A stretch of DNA of 64,000 bases from an uncultured Alphaproteobacteria bacterium (lineage in GTDB: Bacteria; Pseudomonadota; Alphaproteobacteria; Rhizobiales; Ancalomicrobiaceae), in contig CALFRR010000082.1 of assembly GCA_937919435.1 (NCBI GenBank), forward strand, positions 1-64,000, written 5' to 3'. The notes beneath the pieces were generated by a model. It made no database searches. It saw only the letters and a program-made list of their open reading frames with translations, and was not told the origin of the DNA. Positions 10,028 to 19,939 of the stretch are shown here, piece by piece. The translations under genes were made by a program, and so were the position numbers. Numbering within the stretch: the stretch's first letter is position 1; each line of letters begins with the position of its first letter.

Positions 10028-10062
10028 AACGGCGGAGCGCACCGGCCGTGCGCCCCGCCGTT
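10028..10062. terminator. Bidirectional hairpin between ada-like gene and gpmA
   Basis: Arms 10028-10041 and 10049-10062 pair over 14 bp with a single mismatch (10036/10054) around a 7-nt loop. On the minus strand the hairpin is followed by GTTTCG, a short U-tract. It lies between the convergent ada-like and gpmA genes. Confidence 0.6.
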
Positions 10063-10102
10063 CGTGGATCGTCCGGTCCGGCCGGTCACCCGGCCGGGAT
10101 CG

Positions 10103-10723
10103 TCAGTCGGCGAGATCCTGGTGCGACAGCACTTCGCCGTTCGCGTCGAGCCGGTAGAGGATCGGCACGCCGGTGGCGAGTTCGCGCTTCAGGATCTGCT
10201 CGGGGGTGAGCTTCTCGAGCTTCATGATCAGGGCGCGCAGCGAGTTGCCGTGGGCGGCGACCAGAACCTTCTTGCCGGCCTTCAGGTCGGGCAGGATCTT
10301 GGCGTCCCAGTAGGGCAGCACGCGGGCCGCGGTGTCCTTCAGGCTCTCGCCGCCGGGCGGGGGAACGTCGTAGGAGCGGCGCCAGATGTGGACCTGCTCC
10401 TCACCCCACTTCTGCCGAGCCTCGTCCTTGTTGAGGCCGGAGAGGTCGCCGTAGTCGCGCTCGTTCAGCGCCTGGTCGCGGGTCTCGGGCAGACCGGTCT
10501 GGCCGAGTTCGCCGAGGATCAGGGCGAGCGTGTGCTGGGCGCGGGTCAGCGCCGAGGTGTAGGTGACGTCGAAGGTCAGGCCGAGTGCCTTCAGCCGACG
10601 GCCGGCGGTCTTCGCCTCCTCGACGCCCTTCTCGGTCAGGTCGGGGTCCTTCCAGCCGGTGAACAGGTTGAGCTTGTTCCACTGGCTCTCGCCGTGACGA
10701 CAGAGCACCAAGAGACGGTCCAT
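10103..10723 (-). CDS. gpmA: 2,3-bisphosphoglycerate-dependent phosphoglycerate mutase
   Basis: A 206-residue glycolytic enzyme interconverting 3- and 2-phosphoglycerate through a phosphohistidine. The RHGES signature (residues 9-13) contains the phosphorylated His10, [15 protein letters not shown] and [18 protein letters not shown] are diagnostic of dPGM, and [10 protein letters not shown] carries the second active-site His. The protein is shorter than E. coli GpmA (250 residues), as is usual in alphaproteobacteria. It follows dapB on the same strand after 31 nt, a common alphaproteobacterial pairing, and is probably cotranscribed with it. Confidence 0.95.
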   Translation of the reverse strand: MDRLLVLCRHGESQWNKLNLFTGWKDPDLTEKGVEEAKTAGRRLKALGLTFDVTYTSALTRAQHTLALILGELGQTGLPETRDQALNERDYGDLSGLNKDEARQKWGEEQVHIWRRSYDVPPPGGESLKDTAARVLPYWDAKILPDLKAGKKVLVAAHGNSLRALIMKLEKLTPEQILKRELATGVPILYRLDANGEVLSHQDLAD

Positions 10724-10754
10724 TCGCGACTCCTTCGATCGTGCGGGGTCTGGT

Positions 10755-11573
10755 TCAGGTTCGGTTGGAGAGGCCGAGCACGTCGACCATCGAGTAGAGG
10801 CCGGGTTTCCGGCTCATGCCCCAGAGCGCCGCCTTGACGGCGCCGCGGGCGTAGATCGAGCGGTCCTCGGCGCGATGCGCCAGTTCGATGCGTTCGCCGG
10901 GGCCGGCGAGGACGACGGTGTGGTCGCCGACCACCGACCCGCCGCGCAGGGTGGCGAAACCGATGTCGCCGAGCCGACGCGGCCCGGTGTGGCCGTCGCG
11001 GACCCGGACCGAATGGTCGGAGAGCGCCACCCGGCGTCCCTCCGCGGCGGCACCGCCGAGCAGCAGCGCGGTGCCCGAAGGCGCGTCGACCTTGGCCCGG
11101 TGGTGCATCTCGAGGATTTCGATGTCGTATTCCGGTCCGAGCGCCCGGGCCGCCTCGCGCACCAGCTGGGCGAGGAGATTGACCCCGAGGCTCATGTTGC
11201 CGGACCTGACCAGCACCGCATGACGGGCGGCGGCGGTGAGCTTGGCCTCGTCGGCGGCGGTCAGGCCGGTGGTGCCGACGACGTGGACGAGACGGGCCTG
11301 CGCCGCGAGCTCGGCGAAATGCAGGGTGGCGGCGGGCGAAGTGAAGTCGACGACACCGTCGGCCCGGGCGAAGGCGGCGAGCGCATCGTCGCCGATCGCC
11401 ACGTCGAGCGGCGCGATGCCGGCGAGCACGCCCGCATCGGTGCCGATCTCCGGCGATCCCGACCGCTCGACGGCGGCGGCCAGACGTACCCCGGGGGTCT
11501 CGCTGATGGCACGTACCAGCGCCCGCCCCATTCGTCCGGCGGCGCCGACCACCACGAGTCGCATGTCCGACAT
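10755..11573 (-). CDS. dapB: 4-hydroxy-tetrahydrodipicolinate reductase
   Basis: A 272-residue NAD(P)H-dependent reductase of the diaminopimelate/lysine pathway. The N-terminal dinucleotide loop is VGAAGRMGR. The catalytic and substrate-binding signature [19 protein letters not shown] has the conserved His pair and Lys, and GTTGL and SGNMSLGVN are also present. Length matches the family (about 270). The ATG at 11573 has a G-rich site (GGGGGA) just upstream; a second ATG three codons in is possible. It sits between dnaA and gpmA on the minus strand, 129 nt downstream of dnaA. Confidence 0.96.
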   Translation of the reverse strand: MSDMRLVVVGAAGRMGRALVRAISETPGVRLAAAVERSGSPEIGTDAGVLAGIAPLDVAIGDDALAAFARADGVVDFTSPAATLHFAELAAQARLVHVVGTTGLTAADEAKLTAAARHAVLVRSGNMSLGVNLLAQLVREAARALGPEYDIEILEMHHRAKVDAPSGTALLLGGAAAEGRRVALSDHSVRVRDGHTGPRRLGDIGFATLRGGSVVGDHTVVLAGPGERIELAHRAEDRSIYARGAVKAALWGMSRKPGLYSMVDVLGLSNRT

Positions 11574-11666
11574 GTCGATCCCCCGAAAGGCCCGGCCGAA
11601 GACGAGGTCCCGGCCGCTCGGCTCTGGGCTATATCAGCCGTCGGATCGACGCAAGCCGGGGGAGCA

Positions 11667-11689
11667 CCGATCCGCCCCGCGCGGATCGG
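11667..11689 (-). terminator. Hairpin downstream of dnaA
   Basis: A perfect 9-bp stem, CCGATCCGC (11667-11675) and GCGGATCGG (11681-11689), with a 5-nt loop lies in the dnaA-dapB gap. There is no U-tract, so it may only be a weak terminator or 3'-end stabiliser. Confidence 0.4.
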
Positions 11690-11702
11690 GGATCGCACCC
11701 GC

Positions 11703-13154
11703 TCAGAGGTCGAGCATCCGCTTCAGCAGTTCGATCTCGTCGGCGAAGCCGCGGTCGGCCCCGGCGAGTTCCTCGATCTTGCGGACCGCGTGCAGCACCG
11801 TGGTGTGGTCGCGGTTGCCGAACCGGCGGCCGATCTCGGGCAGCGAGCGCGGCGTCAGCGTCTTGGCCAGATACATCGCGATCTGCCGCGGCCGGACCAC
11901 CGTGCGGGTGCGCCGGGCCGACAGGAGATCGGCCTTCGACACGTTGAAGTGCTTGGCGACGATCCGCTGGATGTCCTCGATCTTGACCTTGCGAGCCTCG
12001 CGCACCCGCAGCAGATCGCGCAGCGCGGCCTCCGCCATCTCCACCGAAACCACCTGACCGGTCAGCTGGTTGTGGGCGACCAGACGGTTCACCGCACCGT
12101 CGAGGTCGCGGCCCGAGGAGACGACGTTCTCGGCGACGTAGTCGATCACCGACGACGAGATCTCGAGGGCGGGCGAGGCGGTCTTCGCGGCGGCGACGCG
12201 GGCGGCGACGATGCGCCGGCGCAGCTCCAGATCGGGCGTCGCGATCTCGACCAGCAGACCGCCGGCGAGGCGCGAGCGCACCCGCTCGTCGAGCGTCTCG
12301 AGGTCGGCCGGCGGCCGGTCGGCGGCGACGATCACCTGACGGGCGCCGTCGATCAGCGAATTGAGGGTGTGGCAGAACTCCTGCTGGACCTGTTTGCCCT
12401 GCAGGAACTGCATGTCGTCGATCACCAGAAGGTCGATGCCGCGCAGCGCTTCCTTGAAGCGGATCGCCGACTGGGCCATCAGCGCCGAGACGAAGCGGTA
12501 CATGAAATGCTCGGCGGTCAGGTAGAGCACCTTGCGACCGGCCGCCCGGGCGGCATGGGCGACCGCCTGGAGGAGATGGGTCTTGCCGAGACCGACGGCG
12601 GCGTGGACGTAGAGCGGGTTGAAGGCGACCGGCTCACCGGGCCGCGCATCGGCGATGCGGCGGGCGGCGGCGAAGGCGAGGCTGTTGGCCCGGCCTTCGA
12701 CGAAACTCTCGAAGGAATGGCGCGGATCGAGCGGGCTGCCGGCCAGGACGTCGTCGTCGTTGGCCTCGGCCCGCGGCGGCTGGGCGGTGACCCGGGCGAC
12801 CGGCGCGGCCTGCAGCGGCGCGGCACGCATCGTAGTGGTCGTCGGCAGGCGGGTGACCACCTCGGCGGGGCTCTGCGTCGGCGCGACCGGACGCATCGCA
12901 GTGCGGACGGCGAACTCGATCTGCTCGACGTCGCCGAAGGCTTCGCCGAAGAGGGCGAGGAGACGATCCCGGTAACGGCTGTGGAGCCAGTTCTTGAGGA
13001 ACCGAGTCGGCACGGACAGGAGCACGACGCCGCCCTGACGGCCCTCGTACTCGACGCGCGTGAACCAACTGGTGAACGCATCTTCGCCGAGCTCGACCCT
13101 CAGCCGGAGCTTGATGCGGTCCCACTCCTCGCGATCCGAATGGACCGAGGTCAT
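11703..13154 (-). CDS. dnaA: Chromosomal replication initiator protein DnaA
   Basis: DnaA binds oriC boxes and melts the origin when ATP-bound. The 483-residue protein shows domain I ([22 protein letters not shown]), a variable linker rich in Ala/Pro/Thr, the AAA+ domain with Walker A GLGKTH and Walker [14 protein letters not shown], and domain IV with the DNA-contacting signature [16 protein letters not shown]. The ATG at 13154 is preferred because GGAGG lies 8 nt upstream; another in-frame ATG at 13169 would add five residues. Neighbours rpsT, the enoyl-CoA hydratase and mutM match the conserved alphaproteobacterial dnaA locus. dapB and gpmA follow on the same strand. Confidence 0.97.
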   Translation of the reverse strand: MTSVHSDREEWDRIKLRLRVELGEDAFTSWFTRVEYEGRQGGVVLLSVPTRFLKNWLHSRYRDRLLALFGEAFGDVEQIEFAVRTAMRPVAPTQSPAEVVTRLPTTTTMRAAPLQAAPVARVTAQPPRAEANDDDVLAGSPLDPRHSFESFVEGRANSLAFAAARRIADARPGEPVAFNPLYVHAAVGLGKTHLLQAVAHAARAAGRKVLYLTAEHFMYRFVSALMAQSAIRFKEALRGIDLLVIDDMQFLQGKQVQQEFCHTLNSLIDGARQVIVAADRPPADLETLDERVRSRLAGGLLVEIATPDLELRRRIVAARVAAAKTASPALEISSSVIDYVAENVVSSGRDLDGAVNRLVAHNQLTGQVVSVEMAEAALRDLLRVREARKVKIEDIQRIVAKHFNVSKADLLSARRTRTVVRPRQIAMYLAKTLTPRSLPEIGRRFGNRDHTTVLHAVRKIEELAGADRGFADEIELLKRMLDL

Positions 13155-13350
13155 TGCACGCGCCTCCATCGTCTTCCACCTTTCGAAGTCCGCCGGTCGT
13201 CTGCCGCCCGCAGCCGCCCGATCATGGGTATTCGTCGCCTCGTGTCCGGCCCGCCGCCGCGGCAGAACGAGGGATCACGACCGACGGCGACGGAGCCCGA
13301 CGCACCGCGATGCGTCGCCCCTCGTCACCCGCGGTCGTACCGACCGAATT

Positions 13351-13797
13351 TCAGGATTGTGTCCAGGGTAGACCGGATGCCTTCCATCCGGCGACGCCGC
13401 CTCGATGCTTCGCGGGGTCCGGAGGCCCCTCGAAACCGTCGGCGACGTTGCGACATCGGCTCCACCCCGCCGCGGTCATGGCGATCGCCGCCTTGCGGGA
13501 GCGGACGCCGGACCGACACAGGAAATAGAGCGTCGTGTCGCGTTCGATGCCGGCCTCGGCCAGCGCCGCCCCGAGGACCTCGACGAAGTCGGGGTTCTCG
13601 GACATCGCCGGAAAGGCCTGCCATTCCAAAGTGAGGGGAGTCTTGCCGATTTCGGCGAGCGAGGGAACGCCGACCCAGGTCCATTCGGCCTGGGTTCGCA
13701 CGTCGATCAGAAGGGATCGCGGATCCCGAGCGAGATCCGCCCAGGCCTCGGACGGCGACACGTCACCGTCGTAGTTTGCTCCACTCAATCCCGACAT
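13351..13797 (-). CDS. Rhodanese-domain sulfurtransferase-like protein
   Basis: A 148-residue single-domain rhodanese. LLIDVRTQAEWTWVGVPSL is the N-terminal rhodanese motif, and the active-site loop CRSGVRSRKAA supplies the persulfide-forming Cys. Such proteins move sulfane sulfur in the cytoplasm; the partner is unknown. The ATG at 13797 is chosen because AGGGG is 6 nt upstream; longer in-frame starts (to 13908) would add 37 residues outside the domain. The gene lies between rpsT and dnaA on the same strand, a frequent alphaproteobacterial neighbour. Confidence 0.87.
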   Translation of the reverse strand: MSGLSGANYDGDVSPSEAWADLARDPRSLLIDVRTQAEWTWVGVPSLAEIGKTPLTLEWQAFPAMSENPDFVEVLGAALAEAGIERDTTLYFLCRSGVRSRKAAIAMTAAGWSRCRNVADGFEGPPDPAKHRGGVAGWKASGLPWTQS

Positions 13798-14403
13798 GAC
13801 CATCCCCTGCGAGCGAAGAAACTCCGCTCGGATACCGAGATCAACGATTCGCAGAATTCGATACGTCTCGTCGAAGCGACCGTTGTTCGCCCAATGGACC
13901 GTATACAAACCGCAAAAGCCTCACTCGCGCTCAAAACACTTCGAAGGCGCTCTTGGAAACGATTTTCAATCCTTTCCCGAACGCCCTTTCCGATATTCCG
14001 AACACTCGCTCCGGCTGCCGCCCCCGAGGTCGACGACCTCCATGGCCTCGACGATACACAGGCTCATCCGACGACGCAACGCCTCCTCGGAGCCGGTCGG
14101 CATCGCGCCTGCGGCAGGCTCCACCGCCCGATCCCCGGAAGCACTCGGCAAGTCATTCGGACTCAACGCGCTTCCCTTCACGAGTCGGGATTCGAGGTCT
14201 GCGACGACTACGCCGACGAAAAATCTCCGCCCTCCTCCGACCGGCCACGGCGGTCTCGGAATTACGGCTCGAATTTTTCGACTTGCCACCAACCCATTGT
14301 CAGACAGAGCATTTTTCTGACAGGCCCATCGGGGCGGGAACGGCTACGAAAGATCTCGATACGAGTTTGCACGTAGCCGAACCGAGGGTTTCCGAACGGC
14401 CAC
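13798..14403. other. Non-coding stretch between rpsT and the rhodanese gene
   Basis: About 600 bp with no convincing gene. Short open frames here have neither family motifs nor the strong third-position GC of neighbouring genes. Composition is visibly less GC-rich than the flanks, with runs such as GAATTTTTCG and GCATTTTTCTGAC. Being next to dnaA it is a place to look for oriC, but I see only weak DnaA-box-like sequences (7 of 9 matches to TTATNCACA near 14051 and 14365) and no cluster. It must at least hold the promoter for the rhodanese gene and perhaps dnaA. Confidence 0.5.
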
Positions 14404-14434
14404 GAACAAAAGCCCGGGCGTCGCCGCCCGGGCT
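14404..14434 (-). terminator. Intrinsic terminator of rpsT
   Basis: A perfect 10-bp stem AGCCCGGGCG / CGCCCGGGCT (14411-14420 and 14425-14434) with a TCGC loop. Read on the minus strand it is followed by TTTTGTTCG, a short U-tract. It is 25 nt past the rpsT stop codon. Confidence 0.85.
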
Positions 14435-14459
14435 CTGAAACGTCTTCTGAACACCCCGA

Positions 14460-14726
14460 TCAGGCGCCGAGCGACTTCACGCGCTGGGCCAGACGGGAGA
14501 TCTTCCGCGAGGCGGTGTTGCGGTGCACAACGCCCTTCGAGGCGGCCCGCTGCAGCTCCGGCTGTGCGGCCTTCAGCGCTTCGGCGGCGGCGCCCTTGTC
14601 GCCGGAGGCGAGCGCCTCCTCGACCTTGCGCAGGAAGGTGCGCACGCGGCTGCGCCGGGACTTGTTGACCTCGGTGCGGCGGGCGATCTTGCGGGCCGCC
14701 TTCTTGGCGGACGGCGTATTGGCCAT
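14460..14726 (-). CDS. rpsT: 30S ribosomal protein S20
   Basis: An 88-residue, highly basic helical protein that binds 16S rRNA early in 30S assembly. [31 protein letters not shown] and [21 protein letters not shown] match bacterial S20 along its full length. The ATG at 14726 is set by the conserved MANT start; a longer frame to 14801 is not supported. It has its own intrinsic terminator downstream and lies in the conserved dnaA locus. The enoyl-CoA hydratase gene starts 207 nt upstream on the same strand. Confidence 0.97.
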   Translation of the reverse strand: MANTPSAKKAARKIARRTEVNKSRRSRVRTFLRKVEEALASGDKGAAAEALKAAQPELQRAASKGVVHRNTASRKISRLAQRVKSLGA

Positions 14727-14932
14727 GGGCGAGCTTCTCCTCGGATTTCGCCTGCGCTCGACCTCGAACCGACGACGCCCGTCCGAGATGCCCACCGGCA
14801 CTCCGGACCACGCCCCGTCGGGGCCGACACGGAAACACGTAGAATGGCGGCGGAACCTGCCGCCACCGAGTGGGGCGAGCTTATAGCCGCCGACCGCCGG
14901 CCCGTCAACGCCCGCCGCGGTGGCTCGGTGCC

Positions 14933-15706
<774 letters not shown>

Positions 15707-15790
15707 CGCGGATCTCCCGGCCGAGACGCCGCGACCATCGCCGCGCCTCCGACCGGGGGAGTCTGACCATACTGCGATGCAGCGATCAAT

Positions 15791-16693
15791 TCACCGATGG
15801 GTGCGACGGCGCACCCCCTGGCAGTTCGGGCAATAGAAGGTCGAGCGCCCCGACTGGACGATCCGTTCGACGACGCCGTCGCAGGTCGGACGCGGGCAGG
15901 GCTCGCCCTCGCGGTCGTAGACGGCGAAGGTGTGCTGGAAATAGCCGAGTTCGCCGTCGACCCGGGCGTGGTCGCGCAACGACGAGCCGCCGGCGGCGAT
16001 CGCCTCGTCGAGCACCTCGCCGATCGCGGTGGCGAGCGCCTTCAGGCCCGGCTTCGGCCGTCCCGCCGCGTCGATCTGGTCGCCGGCGGCGGCGCGCGGA
16101 TCGAGCTTCGCCCGCCACAGCGCCTCGCAGACATAGATGTTGCCGAGGCCGGCGACGAGCCGTTGGTCGAGCAGGGCCGCCTTCAGCGGCGTCGCCCGGC
16201 CGGCGAACAGGCGGGCGAGCAGCGCCGGCCCGATCGCCCCGCCGAGCGGCTCGACGCCGAGCCCGGCGAGTGCCGGGTGGGTCTCGAGACCGCTCGCCGC
16301 GACGAGGTCCATCACGCCGAAGCGGCGCGGATCGTTGTAGGTGACGATGCCGCCGTCCGCGAGCCGGAAGACGACGTGGTCGTGCTTCTCGCGGCCGTCG
16401 CGCGGCAGGTGGAAGGCCCCGGGGGTGACGTCGTCGCCCTCCCGGGTCACCCGGAACGAGCCGGACATGCCGAGATGGGCGATCAGCACCTCGCCGGTCG
16501 ACAGGCGGAACAGCAGATATTTCGCCCGCCGGTCGATCGCCTCGATCGTCGTGCCCTCCAGGCGTTCGACGAAGTGCTCGGGAAACGGCCGTCGCAGACC
16601 GCTGCGCCGGCATTCGACGGCGACGATCCGGCGGCCGACCATCGCCGGGGCGAGACCGCGGCGGACGGTTTCGACTTCGGGCAGTTCGGGCAT
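15791..16693 (-). CDS. mutM: Formamidopyrimidine-DNA glycosylase (Fpg)
   Basis: A 300-residue base-excision repair enzyme for 8-oxoguanine and formamidopyrimidines. The N-terminal PELPEVE supplies the catalytic Pro and Glu after Met removal. [12 protein letters not shown] is the helix-two-turn-helix region, and the C-terminal zinc finger has cysteines in PCPRPTC and YCPNC with the [10 protein letters not shown] signature. The CX4C first knuckle is usual for alphaproteobacterial Fpg. It is divergent from ubiE, with the two ATGs 129 nt apart, and 84 nt upstream of the hydratase gene. Confidence 0.96.
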   Translation of the reverse strand: MPELPEVETVRRGLAPAMVGRRIVAVECRRSGLRRPFPEHFVERLEGTTIEAIDRRAKYLLFRLSTGEVLIAHLGMSGSFRVTREGDDVTPGAFHLPRDGREKHDHVVFRLADGGIVTYNDPRRFGVMDLVAASGLETHPALAGLGVEPLGGAIGPALLARLFAGRATPLKAALLDQRLVAGLGNIYVCEALWRAKLDPRAAAGDQIDAAGRPKPGLKALATAIGEVLDEAIAAGGSSLRDHARVDGELGYFQHTFAVYDREGEPCPRPTCDGVVERIVQSGRSTFYCPNCQGVRRRTHR

Positions 16694-16822
16694 GCCGTCT
16701 CCTCGCCGCGGCGGCCGGGCTCACCGCGACGCGCGGGTTTTCCCGCCGGTCCGCCGGGGCGTGCGACGATAGCGTCGGCGCGAGGCTTCCGCTATGGTCC
16801 GGCCGACCGAAGGAGAAGCCTC

Positions 16823-17650
16823 ATGTCCCACGATCCCGCCGCCGCCCGTTCCCCCGTCCGCTCCGCCGCGGGGTCGGAAGGAAGTGGCGCGGATGCGCCG
16901 GCGACCGCCTCCTTCGGCTTCCGCGAAGTGCCGCTCGGCGAGAAGCAGCATCTGGTCGACGACGTCTTCCACAAGGTGGCGAGCCGCTACGACGTGATGA
17001 ACGACGTGATGTCCGGCGGCCTGCACCGGCTGTGGAAGGACGCGATGGTCGCCCGGCTGGCGCCGCCGAGGATCGGCCGGCGTCCGTTCGAAGTGATCGA
17101 CGTGGCCGGCGGCACCGGCGACATCGCCTTCCGGATCGCCGCCAAGTCGGGCGAGCGCGCCCATGTCACGGTCTGCGACATCAACGCCTCGATGCTGGAG
17201 GTCGGCCGGGCCCGCGCGGAGAAGCGCGGGCTCGCCGAGCGGGTCGACTTCGTCGAAGGCAACGCCGAGGAACTGCCGTTCGAGAGCGACCGCTTCGACG
17301 CCTATACGATCGCCTTCGGCATCCGCAACGTGCCGCGGATCGACAAGGCGCTGTCGGAGGCGTTCCGGGTGCTGAAGCCCGGCGGCCGACTGCTGGTGCT
17401 CGAGTTCTCGGCGGTCGAGGTGCCGGTGCTCGACAAGCTCTACGACGCCTTCTCGTTCAACGTCATCCCGCTGATGGGCCGGATCGTCGCCGGCGACGGC
17501 GAACCCTACCGCTATCTCGTCGAATCGATCCGCGCCTTCCCGCCGCAGGAGCGCTTCGCCGACATGATCCGGACGGCCGGCTTCTCGCGGGTCGACTATT
17601 CGAACTACACCGGCGGCATCGCCGCTCTGCACTCCGGCTGGAAGATCTGA
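16823..17650 (+). CDS. ubiE: Ubiquinone/menaquinone biosynthesis C-methyltransferase
   Basis: A 275-residue SAM-dependent methyltransferase acting on 2-polyprenyl-6-methoxy-benzoquinol in ubiquinone synthesis. Motif I is [15 protein letters not shown]; family signatures include [43 protein letters not shown] and [24 protein letters not shown] at the end. The N-terminal 35 residues are a low-complexity Ala/Pro/Ser extension. AGGAGA precedes the ATG at 16823. ubiB begins 4 nt after its stop, so the two form an operon. Confidence 0.96.
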   Translation: MSHDPAAARSPVRSAAGSEGSGADAPATASFGFREVPLGEKQHLVDDVFHKVASRYDVMNDVMSGGLHRLWKDAMVARLAPPRIGRRPFEVIDVAGGTGDIAFRIAAKSGERAHVTVCDINASMLEVGRARAEKRGLAERVDFVEGNAEELPFESDRFDAYTIAFGIRNVPRIDKALSEAFRVLKPGGRLLVLEFSAVEVPVLDKLYDAFSFNVIPLMGRIVAGDGEPYRYLVESIRAFPPQERFADMIRTAGFSRVDYSNYTGGIAALHSGWKI

Positions 17651-17654
17651 CCCG

Positions 17655-19250
17655 ATGAGTGGCGTCCTCGGTTCGCTCGCGCGGCTCGGCCGGGCCGGAT
17701 GGGTGCTCGCCCGCGAGGGCGTGCTGACGGCCATGGCGCCGCCCGATCCGCCGACGATCGGCCGCCTCGTCCTGGCGCTCGCCCGTTCGATCGAACGGCG
17801 CGACGCGGAGGGCACGTCGCGCGGCGCCCGGGCGTCGCGGGCGCTGAACCGGCTCGGCCCGTCCTGGGTCAAGCTCGGCCAGTTCCTCGCCACCCGGCCC
17901 GACGTGGTCGGCCGTGCGATGGCCGACGACCTCGAAGCGCTGCAGGACCGGATCCCGCCGTTCCCCGACGCGGAAGCCCGGGCGCTGGTCGCCAAAGCGC
18001 TGGGCAGGCCGGTCGAGAGCTTCTTCGAAGCCTTCGGCCCGGCGGTCGCCGCCGCCTCGATCGCCCAGGTCCACAAGGGGCGGGTACGGCTCGCCGACGG
18101 TTCCGCCCGCGACGTCGCGGTCAAGGTGCTCCGGCCCGACGTCGAAGCCCGCTTCCGCCGCGACCTCGACGACTTCTATCGCGCGGCTCGGTTGATCGAA
18201 CGCTTCGTGCCGTTCACGCGGCGGCTCCGGCCGGTCGCGGTGGTCGACACGCTGGCCCGCTCGGTGCGGCTCGAGATGGACCTGCGGCTCGAGGCCGCGG
18301 CGCTCTCCGAGATGGCCGAGAACATCGCGAAGGACCCCGATTTCCGAGTGCCGACGGTCGACTGGCTGCGGACCCAGCGGACCGTGCTGACGATCGAATG
18401 GATCGACGGGGTGAAGCTCTCCGACCCGGAGAAGCTCGCCGCCGCCGGCCACGATCCGGTGCGGCTGGCGCGGGTCGCCATGCAGTCGTTCCTGCGCCAC
18501 GCGATGCGCGACGGCTTCTTCCACGCCGACATGCACCAGGGCAACCTGTTCGCGGCGGCCGACGGCGATCTGGTCGCGGTCGATTTCGGCATCACCGGCC
18601 GGTTGGAGCCGGAGGAACGGCGCTTCCTCGCCGAGATCCTGTGGGGCTTCATCACCCGCGACTACATGCGGGTCGCGCGGGTCCATTTCGAGGCCGGCTA
18701 CGTGCCCTCGAACCAGGACGTGGTGGTGTTCGCCCAGGCGCTGCGCGCCGTCGGCGAACCGCTCCGCGACCGGCCGCCGTCGGAGATCTCGATGGCCGGG
18801 CTGCTCGGGCAGCTGTTCGAATACACCGAACTGTTCGAGATGCGGACCCAGCCGCGGCTGATCCTCCTGCAGAAGACCATGGTGGTGGTGGAGGGCGTCG
18901 CCCGGGCGCTCGATCCGGATCTCGACATCTGGAAGGTGTCGGAGCCGGTGGTCGCCGAATGGGTCGCCGCCAATCTCGGACCGGGGGCGAAGCTCGCCGA
19001 CGTCGGCGCCGGGGCGGGAGCGCTCGGCCGTCTGGCGCTCGCCCTGCCGCGGCTCGCCGACCGTCTGGAAACGGTGTCGCTCGGACTGTCGCGTTGGGCC
19101 GAAGGCGGGCTCAGGCTCGATCCGGAGACGGTCGAGGCACTCGCCGAGGCACGCGACCGTCGCGAACGGCCGACCCGCCGGTTCCTCGTCGCGGTGGCGC
19201 TGCTGGCGGCGGTCGCCGTCTACGTCTCGGCGCGTCACGTCGGACTCTGA
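17655..19250 (+). CDS. ubiB: Ubiquinone biosynthesis atypical kinase/ATPase UbiB
   Basis: A 531-residue ADCK-family protein needed for ubiquinone biosynthesis. The family KxGQ motif is in SWVKLGQFLATRPD, the Ala-rich nucleotide loop is AAASIAQVHKG, and the kinase-like catalytic segments are HADMHQGNLFA and VDFGITGRL. The hydrophobic C-terminus (LVAVALLAAVAVYVSARHV) is a membrane anchor. It follows ubiE with a 4-nt gap, matching the usual ubiE-ubiB order; coaBC, often next in alphaproteobacteria, is absent here and a DUF4202 gene follows instead. Confidence 0.95.
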   Translation: MSGVLGSLARLGRAGWVLAREGVLTAMAPPDPPTIGRLVLALARSIERRDAEGTSRGARASRALNRLGPSWVKLGQFLATRPDVVGRAMADDLEALQDRIPPFPDAEARALVAKALGRPVESFFEAFGPAVAAASIAQVHKGRVRLADGSARDVAVKVLRPDVEARFRRDLDDFYRAARLIERFVPFTRRLRPVAVVDTLARSVRLEMDLRLEAAALSEMAENIAKDPDFRVPTVDWLRTQRTVLTIEWIDGVKLSDPEKLAAAGHDPVRLARVAMQSFLRHAMRDGFFHADMHQGNLFAAADGDLVAVDFGITGRLEPEERRFLAEILWGFITRDYMRVARVHFEAGYVPSNQDVVVFAQALRAVGEPLRDRPPSEISMAGLLGQLFEYTELFEMRTQPRLILLQKTMVVVEGVARALDPDLDIWKVSEPVVAEWVAANLGPGAKLADVGAGAGALGRLALALPRLADRLETVSLGLSRWAEGGLRLDPETVEALAEARDRRERPTRRFLVAVALLAAVAVYVSARHVGL

Positions 19251-19330
19251 CGAGGATGGCCGTTCGCCGCCGCACCGAGTAACCTGACCGCGAATCGTCC
19301 CCCTGAAGTCTCGTTCGCGGCGGTTCCACG

Positions 19331-19939
19331 ATGGCAGTCGACGACCCCCGCATCACCGCGGTCTTCGCCCGGATCGATGCCGCCAATGCCGAGGATCCGA
19401 ACCGGGTCGAGGTCGACGGGCGTTCGCGGCCGGCGGCCCTCGTCTACGGCGAACGGATGTCGGCCTGCCTCGCCGCCTTCGCGCCCGAGGCGTCCCCGGT
19501 GCTGGCGATCGCCGTCCGGGCCCAGCATCTGCGGCGTTTCGACATCCCCCGCACCTCGCATCCGATGGACAAGCCGGGCTACTTCGCCTGGCGCAACGCC
19601 CTCAAGGCGCATCACGCCGACCTCGTCACCCGCTACATGCGCGATGCCGGCTTCGACGCGACGGCGATCGACCGGGTCGGGGCGATCGTCCGCAAGGAGC
19701 GGCTGAAGCGCGATCCGGAGACCCAGACGCTCGAGGACTGCGCCTGTCTGGTGTTCCTGGAGTTCGAACTGCCGGGCTTCGCCGCCAAGTACGACGACGC
19801 CAAGCTGATCGACATCCTCGCCAAGACCTGGCCGAAGATGTCCGATCTCGGCCGCGCCCGCGCCCTCGAACTGGCTCCCGCGCTCCCCGAGCGGCTGCGC
19901 GGACTGATCGCGCGTGCGATCAGTCCATCGGCGGCGTGA
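19331..19939 (+). CDS. DUF4202 family protein
   Basis: A 202-residue conserved protein of unknown function that matches the DUF4202 family in its characteristic segments: ERMSACLAAFAPEAS, AVRAQHLRRFDIPRTSHPMDKPGYFAWRN and LEDCACLVFLEFELPGFA. The conserved His, Arg, Asp and Glu residues look like a metal or phosphate site, but no activity is established. It is soluble, with no signal peptide. Its 3' end overlaps the convergent flavoprotein gene by 20 nt. It lies 80 nt after ubiB and may be in that transcript. Confidence 0.82.
   Translation: MAVDDPRITAVFARIDAANAEDPNRVEVDGRSRPAALVYGERMSACLAAFAPEASPVLAIAVRAQHLRRFDIPRTSHPMDKPGYFAWRNALKAHHADLVTRYMRDAGFDATAIDRVGAIVRKERLKRDPETQTLEDCACLVFLEFELPGFAAKYDDAKLIDILAKTWPKMSDLGRARALELAPALPERLRGLIARAISPSAA

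Noticed and set aside
13966..14292. A 108-codon frame in the rpsT-rhodanese gap as a possible gene
   Set aside because: No motif, no ribosome binding site and composition unlike the neighbouring coding sequence.
14040..14375. DnaA boxes marking oriC
   Set aside because: Only two 7-of-9 matches to TTATNCACA were seen, not clustered, which is expected by chance.
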